DNA from: Pseudomonadales bacterium
GTDB lineage: Bacteria > Pseudomonadota > Gammaproteobacteria > Pseudomonadales > Ketobacteraceae
Length of the DNA: 39,199 nt
Reading direction: 5' to 3'
NCBI GenBank assembly: GCA_022361455.1
Contig: JAKSAW010000114.1
Coordinates: forward strand, 1 to 39,199
Below the pieces are notes generated by a model. The model searched no databases. It was not told where the DNA came from and was given only the letters and a program-made list of their open reading frames with translations. The position numbers and the translations under genes are program-made. Of this stretch, positions 33,228-39,199 are shown piece by piece (within the stretch, counting starts at the first letter, position 1; every line of letters starts with the position of its first letter).

Positions 33228-33917
33228 GTGACCTGCAGTCTCAGTAGTTTATGTGAAAAAATAGGCTATAGCTTTAACGATAAGGCATTGTTGCTCAGGG
33301 CTGTAACTCATCGTAGTTTTAGCAGAAAATCGAATTACGAAAGGATGGAATTTTTTGGCGATTCAATCTTGAATTTCCTAATCTCTGAAGCGCTTTGTAA
33401 GCAGTTTCCCGGTGCTACTGAAGGGCAGCTTAGTCGACTACGCTCGTCATTGGTAAAGGGAAAAACGCTAGCAAAAATCGGCAGGGAAATTGGTCTATCG
33501 GAACATCTCGTTATGAGTCCACCGGAAATGAAGCGAGGCGGCTTTAAAAGAGATTCTGTACTAGCAGATTCTTTCGAAGCAATTATTGGTGCCATATATA
33601 AAGATTCAGGCATGCCTGAATGTCATACGTTTGTGATGCGCTTATATGAGAGCAGACTAACAGCTCTATCACTGGACGACCTAAATAAGGATCCAAAGAC
33701 TCAACTGCAAGAATTTGTACAGAAATGTAAGATGGCGCTACCTGAGTACCATGTCACCAGCACTGAAGGCCAAGCTCACGATCAAATTTTCAATGTTCGT
33801 TGTGATTTAAAAGATAAAGAATGGTCAACTAAAGGTCGTGGTGAAACTCGGCGTAAAGCAGAACAAATGGCTGCAAAAGCTATGATTGAAAGGTTCAATG
33901 AAGCATTACCTGTATAG
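33228..33917 (+). CDS. rnc: Ribonuclease III, stand-alone
   Basis: Cuts double-stranded RNA during rRNA and mRNA maturation. 229 aa from the GTG at 33228, which has GGGAG 9 nt upstream; an ATG at 33207 lacks one. With the GTG start the metal ligands fall at E38, E41, D45, D114 and E117, the same numbers as in E. coli RNase III, in the signature YERMEFFGDSILN and SVLADSFEAIIGAIY. The dsRNA-binding domain is at about 155-222 (DPKTQLQEFVQKCK then TRRKAEQMAAKAMI). In gammaproteobacteria rnc is usually between lepB and era; neither is here, so this may be a relocated copy or a second RNase III. Confidence 0.93.
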   Translation: MTCSLSSLCEKIGYSFNDKALLLRAVTHRSFSRKSNYERMEFFGDSILNFLISEALCKQFPGATEGQLSRLRSSLVKGKTLAKIGREIGLSEHLVMSPPEMKRGGFKRDSVLADSFEAIIGAIYKDSGMPECHTFVMRLYESRLTALSLDDLNKDPKTQLQEFVQKCKMALPEYHVTSTEGQAHDQIFNVRCDLKDKEWSTKGRGETRRKAEQMAAKAMIERFNEALPV

Positions 33918-34000
33918 CTTAAATAATCCAGGTCAAATCCAACGAATGTGTCAACGGAATCTATTGCTATATATTTCTAAAAAAGCTGTGTTGCACTCAA

Positions 34001-34816
34001 TTAGTTTTCCCAACTAAAAGCAGAAACCTTTACACCCATAAACAGCTCTCCAAAAACATGCTTAGCACAATTATTTGCTTCGCTCCCAGAATTTGCTGCC
34101 CCAAAGCATACATGAAGTGGTATTAAATGCTCTTCTCTAGGATGGCTAAATTTGGCGTCTGGTGCTTGGATCCAATTAGCTAAACGCTCCTGTCGTTGAG
34201 ACAAGTCTAAGTTCGGATCGCAACAAGTATCTACTAGCCATTTGTCAAAGGACTCACTTTTTTGTTGGTCTCGTGGACTGACACCATGAACTAAAGACAT
34301 GTTGTGAAACGAAGATCCAGAACCAAGAATAAGCACACCTTGATCTCGGAGAGTTGAAATCGCTCGGCCAATCTCAATATGTAATTCTGGATCTAATGAA
34401 CTCACTAGCGATAGCTGAGTACAAGGTATATCAGCATCGGGATACATTAATTTTAGGGGTACAAACACCCCATGATCTAAGCCTCGTTGCAATTCTATAC
34501 CGCACGCGAGTTTATGATCGGCGAGGAGCGATCGAACTTTCTCACTAATCATTGGGGCAATTGGAGGTTGATATGAAATTTCATAAGCTTCTTTAGGAAA
34601 ACCGTTATAGTCAAAAAGCAAATGATGTTGGGAGGCGTCTAACACCGTTGAGACATTTGTTTCCCAGTGTGCACTTACGATTAATATCGCTTCAGGTTTC
34701 GGAAATTGCTCGGCGTAATTCTTTAAGAAACTAACTAACGAATGGTGATTTGGCTCACCGAGTAGAGGCATTGGCCCAGCACCATGAGGAAAATAAAATA
34801 CCGGAAACCTTTTCAA
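34001..34816 (-). CDS. DODA-type extradiol aromatic ring-opening dioxygenase
   Basis: 271 aa cytoplasmic LigB-superfamily enzyme, related to 4,5-DOPA dioxygenase and E. coli YgiD. Metal-site histidines are visible in FPHGAGPMPL (near residue 10), LIVSAHWE (about 51), and the family block GLDHGVFVPLKLMYP (about 112-126); GSGSSFHNM (about 164-172) completes the pocket. Members cleave catechol-like rings with Zn or Fe; the true substrate is not clear. It is a single gene, 96 nt from glmS on the same strand, separated from it by the glmS terminator. Confidence 0.93.
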   Translation of the reverse strand: MKRFPVFYFPHGAGPMPLLGEPNHHSLVSFLKNYAEQFPKPEAILIVSAHWETNVSTVLDASQHHLLFDYNGFPKEAYEISYQPPIAPMISEKVRSLLADHKLACGIELQRGLDHGVFVPLKLMYPDADIPCTQLSLVSSLDPELHIEIGRAISTLRDQGVLILGSGSSFHNMSLVHGVSPRDQQKSESFDKWLVDTCCDPNLDLSQRQERLANWIQAPDAKFSHPREEHLIPLHVCFGAANSGSEANNCAKHVFGELFMGVKVSAFSWEN

Positions 34817-34860
34817 CTCATAACCTCTATGATAACTTTTTCATTAAGCATAGAAACAAA

Positions 34861-34885
34861 GAGCCCCGCTAAAATAGCAGGGCTC
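34861..34885 (-). terminator. Terminator of glmS
   Basis: On the minus strand GAGCCC-T-GCTA, loop TTT, TAGC-G-GGGCTC, followed by TTTGTTTC. The single T/G wobble pairs only in minus-strand RNA, which shows the direction. It lies 28 nt after the glmS stop. Confidence 0.85.
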
Positions 34886-34912
34886 CTTGCTTATTGACTA
34901 GTAAACCATTTC

Positions 34913-36739
34913 TTATTCAACCGTTACAGATTTCGCCAAGTTACGAGGCTGATCCACATCGGTACCTTTAATAATCGCCACGTGATATGACAATAACTGT
35001 AGCGGTATGGTGTAAAGAATAGGAGCGATTGTTTCATCTACCTTCGGCATATCCAGTACATGTACATCGTCTTGCTTTTCTACACCTGCATGAGCGTCTT
35101 GGAAAATGAATAACTCACCACCACGGGCACGTACTTCCTGTAGGTTTGACTTTAGTTTTTCCAACAAAGAGTCTGAAGGCGCAACTGCAATAACAGGCAT
35201 ATCATTATCTACCAATGCAAGTGGGCCATGCTTTAACTCACCAGCTGGATATGCTTCCGCATGAATATAAGAAATCTCTTTTAACTTGAGCGCACCTTCC
35301 ATTGCGATTGGATATTGAATACCGCGACCTAAGAAAAGTGAGTGATGCTTTTCGCTAAACATTGGCGCCATATTTTCGATAGCGGTATTTAGTTTCAAAG
35401 CACTCTGAATAAGATCAGGTAAAGTTTTAATATTACTAATCAAAGCCTGTTCTTGCTCTTCGCTAATAGCGTGATAGCGACCTAAGCCAACCATTAAAAG
35501 GTACAGCGCTGTTAATTGCGTAGTAAATGCCTTAGTGGAAGCAACACCAATCTCCGGACCCGCTTTAGTCATAAAGGCCATATCGGATTCACGCACTAAA
35601 GAACTGTCTGGGACGTTACAAATAACCAAAGAACCAAGGTAACCTTCGGAATCTCTTAAAGCTGCCAAAGTATCGGCGGTTTCACCAGATTGTGAGATAG
35701 AAACAAATAAAGTATTAGGACGCACCACGGATTTGCGGTAGCGGAATTCAGAAGCTACCTCGACATTACAAGGTACGCCTGCAATACCTTCGAGCCAATA
35801 CTTAGCCACCATGCCAGCGTGATAACTCGTGCCACACGCAATTATTTGAATACCTTCTACCTTAGGAAACAATTCAACCGCTTTAGGCCCGAATGCATTT
35901 AAATCAACGGAGTTTCCTGAAAGGCGACCATCTAACGTGGCACGAACGGCGTCTGGCTGTTCGTAGATTTCTTTCATCATGTAGTGGCGGTACTCGCCTT
36001 TATCCGCAGTTCCCGCACTACCTACATCCTCTCGAATTTGTCGTTCAACTGGATTGCCTTCTTTATCAAAAATATTGATCTCATTAAGGCTGATATCGGC
36101 AAAGTCGCCTTCATCTAAGAAGATAAACCGTGTTGTTACCGGTAATAAAGCAAGCTGATCAGAAGCAATAAAATTTTCACCGATACCCACACCAAGTACC
36201 AAAGGACTACCAGCACGTGCACAAACAAGGCGTTCTGGTTCGCTTAAGTGAATAACACCAAGTGCATAAGCGCCGTCCAGTTCTTTAATTGCTGCCTTTA
36301 GCGCTTTAAATAAATCTTTTTCCGTTTGCAGATGATCATGAACTAAGTGAGCAACTACCTCAGTGTCAGTCTCAGAGGTAAATTCATAACCCTTAGCCTT
36401 TAATTGTTGGCGTAGACTCTCATGGTTCTCAATGATGCCATTGTGAACCACGGCAATTTCATTCTTCGACATATGAGGGTGAGCATTGGCTTCGCTCGGA
36501 ACACCATGAGTCGCCCAACGAGTATGAGCAATTCCCAATGTACCTTTAGCTGTTTCCTCAGCCACTGCAGACTCTAGTTCTTTTACCTTGCCCATACGTC
36601 GCACACGCTGAATGGACTCGCCCTGATTAAGAAGAGCAACACCCGCTGAATCGTAACCTCGATATTCGAGACGCTTCAGGCCTTCGATTAAAATGGGCCC
36701 TACATCACGGGTTGAAACTGCGCCAACAATTCCACACAT
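34913..36739 (-). CDS. glmS: Glutamine-fructose-6-phosphate aminotransferase GlmS
   Basis: Makes glucosamine-6-phosphate from fructose-6-phosphate and glutamine, the first step to UDP-GlcNAc for peptidoglycan and LPS. 608 aa (E. coli 609) from the ATG at 36739, so that the catalytic N-terminal cysteine follows methionine: [14 protein letters not shown] longer reading from 36793 would bury that cysteine. Glutaminase features: [14 protein letters not shown] and [18 protein letters not shown]. The two SIS sugar-isomerase domains include [28 protein letters not shown] and the end SVTVE. AGGAAA lies about 9 nt before the ATG. It follows glmU by 22 nt. No glmS ribozyme is present, as expected in this group. 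Confidence 0.97.
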   Translation of the reverse strand: MCGIVGAVSTRDVGPILIEGLKRLEYRGYDSAGVALLNQGESIQRVRRMGKVKELESAVAEETAKGTLGIAHTRWATHGVPSEANAHPHMSKNEIAVVHNGIIENHESLRQQLKAKGYEFTSETDTEVVAHLVHDHLQTEKDLFKALKAAIKELDGAYALGVIHLSEPERLVCARAGSPLVLGVGIGENFIASDQLALLPVTTRFIFLDEGDFADISLNEINIFDKEGNPVERQIREDVGSAGTADKGEYRHYMMKEIYEQPDAVRATLDGRLSGNSVDLNAFGPKAVELFPKVEGIQIIACGTSYHAGMVAKYWLEGIAGVPCNVEVASEFRYRKSVVRPNTLFVSISQSGETADTLAALRDSEGYLGSLVICNVPDSSLVRESDMAFMTKAGPEIGVASTKAFTTQLTALYLLMVGLGRYHAISEEQEQALISNIKTLPDLIQSALKLNTAIENMAPMFSEKHHSLFLGRGIQYPIAMEGALKLKEISYIHAEAYPAGELKHGPLALVDNDMPVIAVAPSDSLLEKLKSNLQEVRARGGELFIFQDAHAGVEKQDDVHVLDMPKVDETIAPILYTIPLQLLSYHVAIIKGTDVDQPRNLAKSVTVE

Positions 36740-36761
36740 AGTTGTTTTTCCTTTTCCTGTA

Positions 36762-38135
36762 TTACTTCTTAGTTGGACGTTTCCATCCAGCAACGGTCAT
36801 TTGTTTTGCTCGAGTCAAAGTTAATTTCTCGGCTTCAGCGTCTTTAGAGATAGTAGAACCTGCGCCAATGGTTGCACCAGCACCAATCTCCACTGGAGCA
36901 ACTAACGAAGAGTTGGACCCGATAAAGGCACCATCACCAATGATAGTTTTAGATTTATTCACACCATCGTAGTTACAAGTAATCGTGCCTGCGCCAACAT
37001 TAACGTCTTTACCGAGTTCTGCATCACCAACGTAGGTCAAATGATTAACCTTACTACCTTCACCAATAACGGATTTTTTAGTTTCGACAAAGTTGCCTAC
37101 TTTTGCACCGGATTTCATTTCGGTGCCGGGGCGGATACGTGCGTAGGGACCAATATCACAACTATCTGATATGTTAGCGTCTTCAATTACAGTATTGGCT
37201 TTTATAACGGTATTGTCACCTATCGTTGAATTGATCAGTAAGCAATTTGGACCTATTTGGACATTTTCACCCAAGGAGACCTGACCTTCAAAAACACAAT
37301 TCACATCTATAAAGCAATCGGCAGATACGGACAAGCTACCACGAACATCAATACGGTTTGGATCGATTAAAGTGGCACCTGCAACCATTAATTGATCAGC
37401 TAAAGAACGCTGATACTGTCTTTCTAGGGCGGCGAGCTGGCGTTTGTCGTTAACCCCTTCAACTTCCATTGGGTCGGAAATCACGGTTGCGTTAACGTTA
37501 ATATGTGCTTCGCGAGCAATCTTAATAATATCAGTGAGATAGTACTCACCTTGGGCATTTTCATTTTTCAGAGTCGGGAGCCATTCAGTGAGTAAGTCAC
37601 TGTTTACTAGCATAATGCCTGTATTCACTTCCTGGACTAGCTTTTCAGCATCAGTGGCATCTTTTTCTTCTACAATGCTAGTTACATGATACGACTCGTC
37701 CCTTAGAATTCGGCCATATCCTTTGGGATTATCTAGTTTAACGGTAAGAACACCACAGCCAGTCTCTTCAGTATCCTCTATAAAGGTCTCTAAGCTTTCC
37801 TTGCTAACCAAGGGAACATCACCGTAAAGAATTAAAGTCTTTGAGCCCGGCTCCAATTCTGAAAGAGCTTGTTGAACCGCGTGCCCAGTGCCCAGTTGCT
37901 CTTTTTGCTCAACCCAAACTATCGGTGCTTCAGGATAGCTAGCCTTGATAGTGGATTGAACAAGGTCGCCACCATGGCCATAAACTACGATCACTTTAGT
38001 AGCTGACACATTAAAGGAAGTATCTAGAACGTGTGAAAGTAATGGTTTTTTAGCAAGTGGCTGTAAAACCTTGGGTAATTTCGACTTCATTCTTGAGCCT
38101 TTACCCGCGGCTAAAATAACAACGTTCAGATTCAT
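36762..38135 (-). CDS. glmU: Bifunctional UDP-GlcNAc pyrophosphorylase / glucosamine-1-phosphate acetyltransferase GlmU
   Basis: Acetylates glucosamine-1-phosphate and couples it to UTP, completing UDP-GlcNAc. 457 aa (E. coli 456) from the ATG at 38135, preceded by GAGGA; an upstream ATG at 38213 adds 26 unrelated residues. The N-terminal half has the nucleotidyltransferase motif [17 protein letters not shown] and LYGDVPLVS. The C-terminal half is a left-handed beta helix of hexapeptide repeats (about 255-445) with NFVETKKS and [20 protein letters not shown], where the catalytic histidine lies in LTYVGD's vicinity. It works with GlmS just downstream. Confidence 0.97.
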   Translation of the reverse strand: MNLNVVILAAGKGSRMKSKLPKVLQPLAKKPLLSHVLDTSFNVSATKVIVVYGHGGDLVQSTIKASYPEAPIVWVEQKEQLGTGHAVQQALSELEPGSKTLILYGDVPLVSKESLETFIEDTEETGCGVLTVKLDNPKGYGRILRDESYHVTSIVEEKDATDAEKLVQEVNTGIMLVNSDLLTEWLPTLKNENAQGEYYLTDIIKIAREAHINVNATVISDPMEVEGVNDKRQLAALERQYQRSLADQLMVAGATLIDPNRIDVRGSLSVSADCFIDVNCVFEGQVSLGENVQIGPNCLLINSTIGDNTVIKANTVIEDANISDSCDIGPYARIRPGTEMKSGAKVGNFVETKKSVIGEGSKVNHLTYVGDAELGKDVNVGAGTITCNYDGVNKSKTIIGDGAFIGSNSSLVAPVEIGAGATIGAGSTISKDAEAEKLTLTRAKQMTVAGWKRPTKK

Positions 38136-38189
38136 GGGACTTCCTCGTTTTTCCAATGTGAACAACCCTATTCCGACTAGCTTAACAAA

Positions 38190-38219
38190 ATAAAAAAGGG
38201 CAGCAAATGCCACCCTTTT
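38190..38219 (-). terminator. Terminator between atpC and glmU
   Basis: On the minus strand AAAAGGG (38219-38213), an inner GCA/TGC pair, CCCTTTT (38200-38194), then further T residues. It lies 85 nt after atpC and separates the ATP synthase operon from glmU-glmS. Confidence 0.75.
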
Positions 38220-38304
38220 ATATCGTAAAAATATGAAGATTAGAGTAATGAAACACCAAGATTTCTTTCACTCCGATCAATATGATTACTAACTCACGCT
38301 GTCA

Positions 38305-38730
38305 TTACTTACCTAGCTTATTCTTCATCTGGCGAATAGTACGGATTTGCGCGGCTGCTTCTGCAAGTTGTGCAGCGGCAGTTGAGTAATCAATATCACC
38401 TTGCTGATTAGCAAGAGCTTTACGCGCATCTTCCATCGCCTGTTGAGCTGCAGCTTCATTCACGTCATCTGCGCGAACTGCAGTGTCAGCTAGTACAGTC
38501 ACTATCTTCGGCTGTACTTCTAACATCCCACCAGATACGTAAAAAACCTCTTCATCCCCATTTTGCTTAATCACTCGCACTGGGCCAGGATTAAGTTGAG
38601 TTAGGAGAGGCGCGTGACCAGGGGTTACACCCAAGTCACCCATTGCACCGTGCGCTATTACCATTTCAACTAAGCCTGAGAAAATCTCACTCTCAGCACT
38701 AACGATGTCGCAATGTACGGTTATAGCCAT
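38305..38730 (-). CDS. atpC: ATP synthase epsilon subunit AtpC
   Basis: 141 aa subunit of the F1 central stalk that links gamma to the c-ring and inhibits ATP hydrolysis. The N-terminal beta-sandwich shows [40 protein letters not shown] and [20 protein letters not shown]; the C-terminal helical hairpin is [18 protein letters not shown] onward. GGGAG lies about 8 nt before the ATG. It follows atpD by 22 nt and is the last gene of the atp operon. Confidence 0.97.
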   Translation of the reverse strand: MAITVHCDIVSAESEIFSGLVEMVIAHGAMGDLGVTPGHAPLLTQLNPGPVRVIKQNGDEEVFYVSGGMLEVQPKIVTVLADTAVRADDVNEAAAQQAMEDARKALANQQGDIDYSTAAAQLAEAAAQIRTIRQMKNKLGK

Positions 38731-38752
38731 CTTTCACTCTCCCAATCAGGGC

Positions 38753-39199
<447 letters not shown>

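Noticed and set aside
36740..36761. A glmS ribozyme before glmS
   Set aside because: Only 22 nt separate glmU and glmS, too little for the ribozyme, and it is a Gram-positive type element.

Overview
The window reads as chromosomal DNA from a marine-type gammaproteobacterium, probably of the Pseudomonadales/Oceanospirillales kind. The evidence is the gene order (ubiC-ubiA-phoB-phoR next to phoU-pstBACS, and atpD-atpC-glmU-glmS), the Pseudomonas-style enlarged PstC and PstA, the DUF1302/DUF1329 pair, and a family I lipase with a foldase-like protein. GC looks moderate by eye. No rRNA, tRNA, CRISPR array, insertion sequence or phage gene was seen.

Layout. 1-2220 (minus): the start of a dicarboxylate/amino acid:cation symporter, a small SCP2-like protein, and a rubredoxin-HU pair. 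2485-6260 (plus): ubiC-ubiA (first two steps of ubiquinone synthesis), then phoB-phoR behind a Pho box. 6296-7505: yajQ and a DUF4124 gene. 7582-14333 (minus): pstS-pstC-pstA-pstB-phoU, with a Pho box and a well-placed -10 in front of pstS and a hairpin terminator/attenuator between pstS and pstC. Together with phoBR this is a complete phosphate uptake and signalling locus. 14595-18255: TRAP transporter genes dctQ-dctM, a YciA-type thioesterase, and a convergent gene for a lipoprotein TRAP binding protein. 18296-20485: UvrD helicase. 20752-24203: DUF1302 outer-membrane protein plus DUF1329 protein.

24556-33917 is the accessory-looking part. It holds a coiled-coil protein fused to an alpha/beta-hydrolase-like domain that lacks the nucleophile serine, a small secreted partner, an unclassified 430-aa secreted protein, a small lipocalin-like secreted protein, a DprE1-like FAD oxidase without its usual partner, a divergent lipase-foldase-like gene, a secreted lipase, and a stand-alone RNase III with all catalytic residues. 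34001-39199 (minus): a DODA-type dioxygenase, then glmS, glmU, atpC and the 3' end of atpD.

The most notable signal is in the lipase leader (about 31436-31622). It can be folded as a cyclic di-GMP-I (GEMM-I) riboswitch aptamer: a GNRA-capped P2, the GGGACG-AAAGCC core, a P3 whose bases differ from the common pattern but still pair, and a compensated G-C to C-G swap in the core. Downstream segments can pair either with the aptamer junction or with the bases just before the lipase AUG, which suggests second-messenger control of lipase translation. This is inference from reading; no covariance search or folding program was run.
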